Shown: positions 48,905-57,800 of the stretch, piece after piece
Layout: each line of letters starts with the position of its first letter
How positions within the stretch are numbered: position 1 is the first letter of the stretch
Source: a virus
IMG/VR virus record: IMGVR_UViG_3300023174_000118
Coordinates: 1 to 64,000 of that record
Strand: one strand, 5' to 3'
DNA length: 64,000 nt
Translations under genes and position numbers: made by a program
The notes under the pieces: model-generated
What the model saw: the letters and a program-made list of their open reading frames with translations, nothing else
The model's database searches: none
What the model was told of the DNA's origin: nothing

Positions 48905-50488
48905 TTAGTCAACCTGTCTGCCATCGCCCTTAGCATTTCTTCCCTCTCCAGAAATATCTGGGGTGGTTGCTTGGCGATTTTGGGATCTTTGTCTGGTATT
49001 TCCAGCCACGGCTGTCTGCTCGGCCTTTGCTGGACCCTTAAGTTCAATAACATTATCTCCGCCATCTAGCGGGATCATGCCTTTTCTAATTCTAACTTCA
49101 TTAGGGGTAATTACCTGCATTCTTAAATATCTTTCGTCAATTTTAGACTGAGTATCTTCATCAGTTAAAGTTAATTCATTAAATTTAAGTACTAGGGCAT
49201 CTGTCTTTTCCTCAAATATTTTATTTACTTTTTTCTCTAAAATCATTTGGGCTGGACGACAAACCTGCTCTTTAAATGTTTTATCAGCATCTCTTGCTAC
49301 CGCTAAATTGACTCCTTCTGGAGTTCCAATTTTATTAATTGGGACACGGTGGGCCAATAGAATTTCATCTCTATTTGATTTACGATAAATATTAAATGAT
49401 GATTCCTGTGGATTTGCTTCCACTGGCTCCATTTTAAATTCTGTCTTTGAGTCGGGGGTATCTCCTGGAAGTGGTATATATAGGGATCTATGATTCTTTC
49501 CCTTTAATCCGACCTGGAAAAACTCAAGCAATTTTCTCTCTGACTCTGGAGAAAGCTTTGCTCCCTTTACTGTAATAATATATCTTGGGACCGCTTTGTT
49601 TTCAAAATAATCTAGGTTGTATCTGCCAGATAATTCATTACCTGCAAGGGCTACCTGTGCGGCAATAATGTCTGGGATTCCGTAGTAGTTATTCATGGGG
49701 GTATATTTCTTCAAATGAATAATTTCATTTGGACGATCTTCTTGTCCAGCGATTGGATTTTCTGTTTCTGTATCTCCAAAGTTATTGAAGAATACTGCCT
49801 TGCCATATAGCAATTGAATAAATCCATCTCTTAGTCTACGCACACGCATTGTCTTTGCTGGGATATGACCAATATATCCAATGTTTCCGCCAGTGGTTCT
49901 TCCTATTTCAATATAGCCATTTCCTGTTGCTTCTAAATCTGTATAAGTCTTTATTAAAGTTTGAGTAAATGTATCTTCTTCATTTGTTGTATCAAGCCAT
50001 GCGTGAATATCTTGGCGTAACTTACTTATTTTTCTACGTGCTCTTTCAAGAGACTTATCATCTGTAAGTCCATCGAGGGCATCATTTGTTTTCTTTGTTT
50101 CTACAAAATCATATCCTAGGCCAACTATGTTGGCAACCTTTGCATTAATTGCTGCGTAGTTATATGTTGATGTTTCATACACTACCGAAAGGTATTCAAG
50201 GTTATATGTTGGCTCTACCAAATCGAACATAGCATATCCTGTAATAGCTTGTGCTAATAGGTTTTGCTGTGTTCCCGTTCCTTCTACGCCAGTAAACGAT
50301 TTAGAAAATTCTCTGCTTATTTTTCTCTTAAATGAAGAACCCAGTCCTCTAACTTTTTTTAATTCATCTATTCCTGCAGCAAATGGGTCATTGCTTACTT
50401 GATCCTTTTTTAAGGAGAACCAGTCTGCTGTGTTTGAAATATCAATTATATTTTCAGAACTTTCATCATCAATAAATTCTACGGTCAT
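48905..50488 (-). CDS. Portal protein
   Basis: The 527 residues contain portal features: YETSTYNYAAINAKVANIVG, GNIGYIGHIPAKTMRVRRLR, PNEIIHLKKYTPMNNYYGIP and DIIAAQVALAGNELSGRYNL, then NRDEILLAHRVPINKIGTPE. It forms the 12-subunit DNA gate at the capsid vertex. It overlaps the next upstream gene by 4 bp. It resembles the PBSX-type portals of Gram-positive phages. Confidence 0.93.
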   Translation of the reverse strand: MTVEFIDDESSENIIDISNTADWFSLKKDQVSNDPFAAGIDELKKVRGLGSSFKRKISREFSKSFTGVEGTGTQQNLLAQAITGYAMFDLVEPTYNLEYLSVVYETSTYNYAAINAKVANIVGLGYDFVETKKTNDALDGLTDDKSLERARRKISKLRQDIHAWLDTTNEEDTFTQTLIKTYTDLEATGNGYIEIGRTTGGNIGYIGHIPAKTMRVRRLRDGFIQLLYGKAVFFNNFGDTETENPIAGQEDRPNEIIHLKKYTPMNNYYGIPDIIAAQVALAGNELSGRYNLDYFENKAVPRYIITVKGAKLSPESERKLLEFFQVGLKGKNHRSLYIPLPGDTPDSKTEFKMEPVEANPQESSFNIYRKSNRDEILLAHRVPINKIGTPEGVNLAVARDADKTFKEQVCRPAQMILEKKVNKIFEEKTDALVLKFNELTLTDEDTQSKIDERYLRMQVITPNEVRIRKGMIPLDGGDNVIELKGPAKAEQTAVAGNTRQRSQNRQATTPDISGEGRNAKGDGRQVD

Positions 50489-50826
50489 CTCATACCTTTC
50501 AACTTTTTCATCTCGTCTTTATAGTTTCCAATATCTAATGGATCTGGAACTAATCCCCAGTCAAGTCTTTGTTTTTGGTGTTGGAATTCCTCATCGTCAA
50601 TCTTCCTTCTTCCAGAAAGAAATTTAGGCCCGCCTTCATATATACCGAATGAGCGAACTTCTCTAGCCAAAGCATCGATCTTGGATCTATTTCCTTTTTT
50701 GGCCGTGATTGAAAGAAAGTTGCCATCATCGTCCCCAATCCATCTACCGTCAGGCATTTGCCAAACATATATTCCGAGAGTTGTTTCTTCTTCAAGAATC
50801 TTGGTATTTATACGATTAATATCCAT
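50485..50826 (-). CDS. Protein of unknown function before portal
   Basis: The 113 residues include YVWQMPDGRWIGDDDGNFLS and NRSKIDALAREVRSFGIYEG, then an acidic/basic tail (QHQKQRLDWGLVPDPLDIGN). No family recognised. It is coupled to the portal gene (ATGA overlap), so a head-assembly role is likely. It has a -10 box 8 nt before the ATG and no ribosome site. Confidence 0.7.
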   Translation of the reverse strand: MDINRINTKILEEETTLGIYVWQMPDGRWIGDDDGNFLSITAKKGNRSKIDALAREVRSFGIYEGGPKFLSGRRKIDDEEFQHQKQRLDWGLVPDPLDIGNYKDEMKKLKGMR

Positions 50827-50834
50827 AGTGATTT

Positions 50835-50863
50835 ATTTTACCATTATTTCTTACTCAAGTCCA
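50835..50863 (-). promoter_or_regulatory. Promoter of the portal unit
   Basis: TGGACT (50858-50863), 17 nt, TAAAAT (50835-50840) with TGG before it. The ATG at 50826 follows the -10 by 8 nt. Probably leaderless or nearly so. Confidence 0.5.
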
Positions 50864-50889
50864 GCTTTTTGTCACAAGATTGGACAATT

Positions 50890-52740
50890 TTATATACTTT
50901 GCAACACAATCCAGTCATTGTTATATGATTCAATTCCTTTTTCTGTCATAGTAATTGCCAAATCTTGTACTGAAATAGCAGGTCTTCCGACATATAAATC
51001 ATAATGAGTGGCAGCAATAGTGGATGTCAATTCCTTTGCATATATAGCAATATTGTTATATAGACAGGATGGGCCTCCTGAAACTAAATAATTAAATTTT
51101 AATATGCCTGAAGCAGGTTGTGTTAAAACTATTATAATATGATGAAGTTGATTTACCGAGAATACGCCTGATATATTTGTCTGACTTGTTTTGTCTATTC
51201 CGTTTACGTATATCTTTAATATATTGGTCTTTGTTATGGTCCCATCGTTTGTCCAAGAGTACCTAGAAGCTGCGTACGAGCCCGTAGAGACGGTATCTAA
51301 CAAGGTGTTAGCAGTAAGTGCAGAAGGTGTTAAAAACATCTCTAATGACTTTACAGAGCCTGTAGTGGTCAAATTAAAGCCTGCTCCCGCCTTGGTTCTT
51401 ATTCCATTGTCATAATGCCTAGAAAGAAGAGGGTAATTTAATGATCCAAGGTAATACTCAGTTGAAGATGAAATTATGTCTCCATAATTATCTGCATAAA
51501 CATCTTTGTTGGTATAAAAACTAACTGCAAAATATGCCAGTCTTGGCAAAAATTTGCTAGCATCTGTAGTAGCCATAGTTATTTTAATATGAACCACACC
51601 CGTGCTGCTAAATGAATCTTTTGTATATTGAGCTAATGGCTGTCCATTTGAACAATTTTGCCAGTTTGTTCCATCTACACTTGATTCAACTGTAATACCC
51701 AGATCATTTCTCCATTCAACCTTTGAGCTTACAAATGGAATTTGGCTAGGTATTAAAAATGAATCTTGTAATATAAATGTTTTTGACTGTACTGATTCTG
51801 TTTTATAAAAAGATATATATCCTGCAGACTCATTGTAGTAGGTATTACTATCAATAAATTCCGACCAATTTCTATTTACTGGATAAGAATATTGAAACTG
51901 TGCTCTTATAGAGGCATCTGTGCAAGAAAAAAGAATTCCCTCATCGGGGGCAACAACTTGAATGGCTGGAGCAGAAAAATTACCATCTGCATAATGTCTT
52001 TGAATAGAGGCATTAGAAAGGGAATGTCTATAAATTGCTGGTCCATCAATTATAAAAGAATCTCCAGAAGAAGCGGTTGGCCCAACAGAAATAGATAATG
52101 TTGTATTTGTAAATTTAAATCCGTCGACTAAAGATTTATTTGCTACCAATCTTCCATCGACATATAAAGAAATTGAATATACGGAGTATACTCCTACTAG
52201 GTGTAGTGCTCTTTTAGAGTATGTTACTGGATACCTAATTGATTCTGTAGCAGATGCCTTAAAAACAACATCTCCATTTTCCCAGTACAGTCCTATATTA
52301 TTTGCACTATCTGACATAATTGGAGTTTGAGATGTTGAAACAATTGAAGGGTATATCCAACATTCTATGGTAAAGTCATTATCAGATGAATATTTAGTTC
52401 CCATACCTTGGGTTGTTGAAATTCCGTAATAGTTTTTATTTATAGGAAGAGTAATTGATGAGCTGCTATTTATTGTTGTTCCAAAAACTCCGCCCGAAAC
52501 TAGGGGTAGGGCATCTGTATATATATCTCCAACATATGTTCCATCGTTTCCGCACCCAGAAACATCATAAACTACAGTGTCTATAACATTTAAATATGTT
52601 AAAAAATCATTTTCAAATGCTTGATATGTTGCATAATTATCTTTAACGTCTTGATATGTTTTTATCGTTGCATTATGTATTTCCGTTAATGGATAATATG
52701 CAATAGGATGATCTTTTAATACTTTTAATTTATATGACAT
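50890..52740 (-). CDS. LamG/concanavalin-like virion protein
   Basis: The 616 residues begin LKVLKDHPIAYYPLTEIHNA, the start typical of LamG-type sandwiches. The domain continues with DFTIECWIYPSIVSTSQTPI, SKRALHLVGVYSVYSISLYV, DGRLVANKSLVDGFKFTNTT and GPAIYRHSLSNASIQRHYAD. A second sandwich lies near the C-terminus (SVKSLEMFLTPSALTANTLL, NISGVFSVNQLHHIIIVLTQ). Such domains bind glycans. It may be a capsid fibre or tail decoration. A GGGAGGT ribosome site is present. Confidence 0.8.
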   Translation of the reverse strand: MSYKLKVLKDHPIAYYPLTEIHNATIKTYQDVKDNYATYQAFENDFLTYLNVIDTVVYDVSGCGNDGTYVGDIYTDALPLVSGGVFGTTINSSSSITLPINKNYYGISTTQGMGTKYSSDNDFTIECWIYPSIVSTSQTPIMSDSANNIGLYWENGDVVFKASATESIRYPVTYSKRALHLVGVYSVYSISLYVDGRLVANKSLVDGFKFTNTTLSISVGPTASSGDSFIIDGPAIYRHSLSNASIQRHYADGNFSAPAIQVVAPDEGILFSCTDASIRAQFQYSYPVNRNWSEFIDSNTYYNESAGYISFYKTESVQSKTFILQDSFLIPSQIPFVSSKVEWRNDLGITVESSVDGTNWQNCSNGQPLAQYTKDSFSSTGVVHIKITMATTDASKFLPRLAYFAVSFYTNKDVYADNYGDIISSSTEYYLGSLNYPLLSRHYDNGIRTKAGAGFNLTTTGSVKSLEMFLTPSALTANTLLDTVSTGSYAASRYSWTNDGTITKTNILKIYVNGIDKTSQTNISGVFSVNQLHHIIIVLTQPASGILKFNYLVSGGPSCLYNNIAIYAKELTSTIAATHYDLYVGRPAISVQDLAITMTEKGIESYNNDWIVLQSI

Positions 52741-52848
52741 TTTTTATACCTCCCTTCTTTTTGTTAATAAGTACAGCAAAAGTACCTACGAATGAGTTAT
52801 CATTTTAGGCACTATTGTTTATAAAACATTTAGATATTCTATTTATAT
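52741..52848 (-). other. Short untranslated gap
   Basis: This 108-bp AT-rich space has no open frame of note. It contains AGTAC-AGCAAA-AGTAC as a short direct repeat and a TAAAAT that could be a -10 without a good -35. I see no clear terminator. Confidence 0.5.
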
Positions 52849-53148
52849 TTACAAAGATTGTAAAACAGTAAGAATAGCTTTTGCTTTATTCATTTCTACA
52901 GTTTCAGTACGAATTGCTGCATAGCATTGATCTGCATACCATAATTGTGATAGAAGCTCTACATCTTCCATATCATGAACTGTTGCAATTGTTGCATGCT
53001 TATCAGTTGCTCCACGATATTCAAGAAGGCGTGTAGGCCATTCTTGTGGAAGTGTTGCAAGGATTGCTGTATACATGGCAATGTTTGCCTCATATTGTGC
53101 AACTTCTGCTTCTCTTGCCTGTAGTGGTGTCATTGGTGTATCTGTCAT
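52849..53148 (-). CDS. Small helical protein, unknown
   Basis: The 99 residues are helical (PLQAREAEVAQYEANIAMYT, MEDVELLSQLWYADQCYAAI). AAGGAG precedes the ATG. It lies next to fibre genes and may be a fibre chaperone or assembly factor. No family recognised. Confidence 0.7.
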   Translation of the reverse strand: MTDTPMTPLQAREAEVAQYEANIAMYTAILATLPQEWPTRLLEYRGATDKHATIATVHDMEDVELLSQLWYADQCYAAIRTETVEMNKAKAILTVLQSL

Positions 53149-53170
53149 TTTATTTCTCCTTTTCTATTTT

Positions 53171-54280
53171 TTAATTAAAATTGATTCCGCCAGTAAAGCT
53201 TCCTGTTGCAAGTAATGATGATGGATTATTATATTTTGTTCCAAATCCAGTTGTTTCTGAAAAACTATAAGCATGAACATATGGGGAATCAGTTGCAAGC
53301 ATTGCCAATGCTTGTGCATTATAACTAAAAGCAATGGTATTATAATACGGTGGCGCTGTCGGCAAAGTGGCAGGATTGCTGAATTTTGAACCAAACCCGC
53401 CTGCAATTGTAAATTGATAGGCGTTTATAAATGGACTATTTTGGTTTACAAAAGCTACAGTGTTTCCAGTTGAAGAAAAAGCTACTGAATACGCATATGG
53501 GTCTCCTGATGGTTGTGCATATTTTGTTCCAAATCCGCTTGATCTTGACCATGCATATGCATAACAACCAGATATGCCCTGAGTTGTTACGGCATCTCCA
53601 GAAGGGTGCACTTCGGGATTACCATATCCTCCATATGTAGGAGTTGTTGTTGGATTTGCGTACTTTGTACCAAATGATTGATTTGATATTGAAAATTGAT
53701 AGGCATGTAAAAATGGAGTTGTAGATGAATTTAAAAATAATGTTTCATTAAAATATTTAACTCCTGTTGCCGCACTTGACAATATTGTTGCTGGATCTGA
53801 AATTTTAGTTCCGTATCCCGCATATCCAAATTGATATGCTGAAACATACGGACTTCCAGAATGCGCTATAAAAATAAGAGAATCATCAATTTGTAAATCA
53901 ACACCATTTCCATCGGATCCTGCTGGTAAAGTTAATGGATTAGAATAAGCGGTTCCAAATCCTGTTGAATTATTAAACGCATATGTTCTAAATAATGCGC
54001 CGCCGCCGTATGCTATAGATAGATATCCTTTACCACGACTCCATGAAGCGTCACGAACATAACTAGGTGGCAATGATGCTGAATCTGCATATTTGCTATT
54101 AAAACCAGTAGTGGTTCCATTAAACCAATTTTGTACCTGCATATATGGGCTAGCATAAACTGGAAGGAACACAGCATCAGAATTAGTTGTAGGTAAGTAT
54201 GGTATATTGCCAGCCAACATATTTGCATATCTACTTAAAGAAGACATGCCACCTATTGTTCTAAGTTTTTTTATAAACAT
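53171..54280 (-). CDS. Seven-repeat beta-propeller-like virion protein
   Basis: The 369 residues hold seven repeats, each ending like GFGTKYSNPATLP (GFNSKYADSASLP, GFGTAYSNPLTLP, GYGTKISDPATIL, SFGTKYANPTTTP, GFGTKYAQPSGDP, GFGSKFSNPATLP, GFGTKYNNPSSLL). Each is preceded by SPYVHAYQF-like strands. Seven such units of about 48 residues fit a seven-bladed propeller of WD40-like shape. Propellers bind proteins or sugars; here a receptor-binding or decoration role is likely. It overlaps the next gene by one base. Confidence 0.8.
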   Translation of the reverse strand: MFIKKLRTIGGMSSLSRYANMLAGNIPYLPTTNSDAVFLPVYASPYMQVQNWFNGTTTGFNSKYADSASLPPSYVRDASWSRGKGYLSIAYGGGALFRTYAFNNSTGFGTAYSNPLTLPAGSDGNGVDLQIDDSLIFIAHSGSPYVSAYQFGYAGYGTKISDPATILSSAATGVKYFNETLFLNSSTTPFLHAYQFSISNQSFGTKYANPTTTPTYGGYGNPEVHPSGDAVTTQGISGCYAYAWSRSSGFGTKYAQPSGDPYAYSVAFSSTGNTVAFVNQNSPFINAYQFTIAGGFGSKFSNPATLPTAPPYYNTIAFSYNAQALAMLATDSPYVHAYSFSETTGFGTKYNNPSSLLATGSFTGGINFN

Positions 54281-54585
54281 TATGCTATTTCAACTCCTGA
54301 AATATGAATATTAACAGATGTTGCTGAGGCTCCACCTGCAATAATTTTTGTTGCTCCCAATACCTGCTTCATATCAATTACAATTGAATCTGTTGCTGAT
54401 ATAGCTACTGCTGCCGCAATGCTTACTCCATCAAGTGATAAAGAATAAGTCTGAAGAGAGGCAGAAGTATTTGTAATTACAATATTTGTAATTACTGCTG
54501 TTGTTGCAGCGGGAACTGTGTAAAGAGTAGTAGCAGTATTAGTTGTTGCAGCACCTCTATATAACGCTTTAACTGTTGTTGCCAT
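54280..54585 (-). CDS. Small beta-rich decoration-like protein
   Basis: The 101 residues are Thr/Ala-rich and form an Ig-like sandwich by pattern: TTLYTVPAATTAVITNIVIT, LQTYSLSLDGVSIAAAVAIS, TSVNIHISGVEIA. Such proteins are common next to fibre genes in phages and are probably virion components. AGGAGGG precedes the ATG and a promoter lies upstream. Confidence 0.75.
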   Translation of the reverse strand: MATTVKALYRGAATTNTATTLYTVPAATTAVITNIVITNTSASLQTYSLSLDGVSIAAAVAISATDSIVIDMKQVLGATKIIAGGASATSVNIHISGVEIA

Positions 54586-54607
54586 TATTTAACCCTCCTA
54601 TCTTTAT

Positions 54608-54616
54608 AGTATAGCA
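54608..54616 (-). promoter_or_regulatory. Extended -10 promoter
   Basis: TGC-TATACT at 54608-54616, a few bases beyond the stop of the fibre gene. No good -35 is seen 16-18 nt upstream. It would start near 54601 and give a short leader with AGGAGGG. Confidence 0.45.
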
Positions 54617-54618
54617 TA

Positions 54619-56526
54619 TTAGAATGCTCCCATAATATTCATTAGTTCTATATCTTTTCCGTTTAATTCAAATGACCCATTGGAATTTATTTCAGCTAAA
54701 ACTGTTCCTGATGAATTTTGCCATTGTGTAAGATCTGCGGTTTGAGAAACTGCGCCTTTAATAATTAATCCAATTGTAGATGCGGCAGGGGTTACAGAAG
54801 CTTGAGTTCCACTTAAATAGTTTCCTATTGATAATGTTCCGCTAGTTTGAAATGAACCATAAGCATTTATAGATGCTGCTATTGAGCCCGTATAATCTTG
54901 CCACTCTTGCATACTGGCAGTTTGTGAAGCAGTTGCTTTAATAACTAAACCTTTATTTGCTGCTGCAACAGTAGTAATTAAAAATCCACCAGTGTCACCA
55001 TTTGTTGTTAACAAAGCTTTGCTTGCTGCTTGAGATGTTAAAGCGGGAAACTTTAAAGTTGCATCTGCTGCCATTGATCCTAATACTGTTGAATATGCCG
55101 AATTTCTAAATTCAAATAAATCTCCTGTTTGACCTGATGCTTGCTGTATTCTCATTGCTGGAAGTCCACTGCTAGATGCTACAAAATATCCTGTTCCAAC
55201 AATATTCATTCCTGAAGATGAATTTGTACCTATATTAAGTTGTCCACCAGAGGTTATGTATCCTAAAAGATAGCCGTCGCTGTTATACCATTGCATTATA
55301 TTATTTAGTCCTGCAACCTTTAAAGTTGCGCTGCCTACATAAGTATCTGAAGTAGTATTTGCGACTGTAATAGATGTAGCTGTTGCTGATAATATTGTTC
55401 CACTTGAAATGTTAAAAGTTGTTGGGTTGGCACCAGTAATACCTACTGTTTCTCCCGCCATTGGAGGAGTAAGGCTAGATCCAGCAAAATTATAAGTTAC
55501 TGTAGTTCCATTTCCTGTAGCAGAAGTAACTGCTGTAGTAAATGCAGGTCTATTTCTAATAGTTAACGGAACACTTCCGCTATGTTTTGATTGCATTGTA
55601 ATTGCTCTATATCCATCCCAATCAAATGGAAGGTTTCCTTCAATTCCTGTTGCATCCCCACCTTGATCTCCTGCACGATATGAAAGTAATTCTATATTTG
55701 CAAGTTGAACAGATGAAGTTGCATGAGTATTTTGCATTGTAATTCTTATATATCCGTCACTACCAATATCTGTTGTTGCAAATATTCTTCTTGTTACCGC
55801 AGATGAAATTCCAGACCAAGTTCCTCTTGAGTTCCAGCTTGAGCCGTTTGAACTTGATTCAAATGTTAAGTTATATGAGGGACTTGGTGATGTATAAGTA
55901 CAAGTAACTCTTAACCATTTATTAAGCATGTAATTAAAATTAAGATTTGAAAATGTCCATCTATAATATGTCGATGGCGGGATAGCAATTACACTATAGT
56001 TTCTTCCATCAAAAGGAGATGAATTAAATGTTGTATTTGTCCAAGTTGTTCCATTTGTAGATGTTTCAAATGCTCCATTTTGAAATCTTAATCTATCAAA
56101 CCAAACATCGTTTGGTAAAAATGAAATATTGTTTGCTGATGCTTGTGCGCTTATATCATTGGTGTCATAAACGCCTGAAGTGTAAAGTTTTCCAGTAAAT
56201 GTATTATCTACGTTTAATAATGCTACGTTAGATGGAGTTAAACCTTGAATTCCTTGAGTACCTTGAGTTCCCGTAGTTCCTTGAGTTCCCGTCGTTCCTT
56301 GAAGTTGATTAAATCCTCCGCCTTGTAAACCCTGAACACCTTGAGTTCCTTGAACGGATCCCGCAATACCTTGAATACCTTGACCAGTTAAACCTTGGGT
56401 TCCCTGTAATCCCTGAACGGTACCAACAGATTGCCATGTTGTACCATTCCATAACCATGTACGACCTAAATATGTGTATGTGCTTACACCTGACGTTAAG
56501 CCTGTTGTTGGAAAATTAATTGGCAT
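54619..56526 (-). CDS. Collagen-like tail fibre protein
   Basis: The 635 residues start with an attachment segment (TTGLTSGVSTYTYLGRTWLW). Gly-X-Y repeats of the QGTQG type follow (about residues 40-95). A galactose-binding-like sandwich (about 110-280) and a module (about 337-405) with TSATGNGTTVTYNFAGSSLT and TSITVANTTSDTYVGSATLK come next. The C-terminus has fibre repeats (NKGLVIKATASQTASMQEWQ, VAEINSNGSF-like). It is probably a trimeric fibre. It overlaps the next gene by one base. Confidence 0.83.
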   Translation of the reverse strand: MPINFPTTGLTSGVSTYTYLGRTWLWNGTTWQSVGTVQGLQGTQGLTGQGIQGIAGSVQGTQGVQGLQGGGFNQLQGTTGTQGTTGTQGTQGIQGLTPSNVALLNVDNTFTGKLYTSGVYDTNDISAQASANNISFLPNDVWFDRLRFQNGAFETSTNGTTWTNTTFNSSPFDGRNYSVIAIPPSTYYRWTFSNLNFNYMLNKWLRVTCTYTSPSPSYNLTFESSSNGSSWNSRGTWSGISSAVTRRIFATTDIGSDGYIRITMQNTHATSSVQLANIELLSYRAGDQGGDATGIEGNLPFDWDGYRAITMQSKHSGSVPLTIRNRPAFTTAVTSATGNGTTVTYNFAGSSLTPPMAGETVGITGANPTTFNISSGTILSATATSITVANTTSDTYVGSATLKVAGLNNIMQWYNSDGYLLGYITSGGQLNIGTNSSSGMNIVGTGYFVASSSGLPAMRIQQASGQTGDLFEFRNSAYSTVLGSMAADATLKFPALTSQAASKALLTTNGDTGGFLITTVAAANKGLVIKATASQTASMQEWQDYTGSIAASINAYGSFQTSGTLSIGNYLSGTQASVTPAASTIGLIIKGAVSQTADLTQWQNSSGTVLAEINSNGSFELNGKDIELMNIMGAF

Positions 56527-57800
56527 TAGATGTTAAACCTTCCTCTTACTGCATTAAAATTTTGTAGAACTTCAGCAGCTGACAATGCTTTATTATACTG
56601 TCTTATATGTCCTATTTTACCAGCAAATCGATCTATACCCGTTCCAATTCTTTGTCCTAAATATATTGGGCTTGTTGGTGAGCTAAATCCTGTTCCTGAA
56701 AGTGTTGTTGTTGCTGTTTGTGTGCCATTTACATAAACCCTTAAAATACTATTTGGCCAATCATAAACGGCAGTTACATGTGACCATGCATTTACTGTTG
56801 CGCTTGATCCAGCGGTAATGCCTGTTGTTCCATTATAAGCAGCAATAAACCAAGAAGGTGTGGGTCCCAAGCTACTTAATCTAATAGCATATGGGTATCC
56901 TACTGTTCCACTATAATTCCATTTTTCTAATATTACTGCTTCACCAGAGTTTGCTCCGCCCGAACCATTTGGTTGATTAGAATATGGGTATGCTGTAAAA
57001 TCAATTGAATATGCAGCGGCCTCTGAAAAATTTATTGAAGTAGCATTTGGAACTGTACCTACATCAGTAGTTGAGTTTCCATCCCATTCAAAGTATCCCT
57101 GCTCATTAAAATATGGCATATTTAAAGTAGCATTATTTGAATTGCCCGAAAGGTCATTCCAAGTGTTGCTTCTATTTATTACAGCTCCAGTAGTTGGAGT
57201 ATATGGTCCTGGAAAAACTCCTCTTTCAAGTTGAGGTCCCCATAAATAACAATTTGTTCCACCACCTAAAGCTGTATAATAAGTTGGGGCAATTGAGCCA
57301 GTACTTCCAGCAAATGTACTCCAAAATCTATACCAACCATTTCCACAATTAATGGAACCAGAGTTAATTATGTTGCTTCCGACAGATGTAACTGTTCCAC
57401 CATTACAATCAACAGTCATCAATCTATTATTTCCTGGATCTACCCAAATTGATCCATTATTACCTGAACGTGGGGAATTTCCATAAATACTCATAACATA
57501 AATTTTGCCAGAAGCTGGGACACCTGATGTATAGTTTGAGTATGGCCCTACATATTGACCGCCTGCCGCCCACTGAACGCTAGTCTGTGTTCCATCTGGA
57601 GCATTAGAATAATTAAATGTAGGAGTCCATCCATTTATTGGAGGGTAGTACGTTGTGTTACCAAAATACCCAGGTCCGCTGGTGGGAATTAAATTTTCTG
57701 AACCATCATAACTTTGTTTTACAGAAGCATCAAGATTTAATACTAAATTATCTCTTACGTAATTTTTTCCTTGTCCAGCAAATCCAATAACCGCTGTCAT
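56526..57800 (-). CDS. LamG-type fibre or decoration protein
   Basis: The 424 residues have a start RDNLVLNLDASVKQSYDGSE, then a carbohydrate-binding-like domain, and a C-terminal LamG sandwich. That sandwich runs FSEAAAYSIDFTAYPYSNQP, NAWSHVTAVYDWPNSILRVY, VNGTQTATTTLSGTGFSSPT and GKIGHIRQYNKALSAAEVLQ. Such proteins are common in marine and freshwater phages as putative receptor-binding or head-decorating proteins. Confidence 0.83.
   Translation of the reverse strand: MTAVIGFAGQGKNYVRDNLVLNLDASVKQSYDGSENLIPTSGPGYFGNTTYYPPINGWTPTFNYSNAPDGTQTSVQWAAGGQYVGPYSNYTSGVPASGKIYVMSIYGNSPRSGNNGSIWVDPGNNRLMTVDCNGGTVTSVGSNIINSGSINCGNGWYRFWSTFAGSTGSIAPTYYTALGGGTNCYLWGPQLERGVFPGPYTPTTGAVINRSNTWNDLSGNSNNATLNMPYFNEQGYFEWDGNSTTDVGTVPNATSINFSEAAAYSIDFTAYPYSNQPNGSGGANSGEAVILEKWNYSGTVGYPYAIRLSSLGPTPSWFIAAYNGTTGITAGSSATVNAWSHVTAVYDWPNSILRVYVNGTQTATTTLSGTGFSSPTSPIYLGQRIGTGIDRFAGKIGHIRQYNKALSAAEVLQNFNAVRGRFNI

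Noticed and set aside
50865-50883. Hairpin TTGTC...GACAA as terminator after the LamG gene
   Set aside because: The stem is only about 5 bp and the T-run is missing, so support is too weak.
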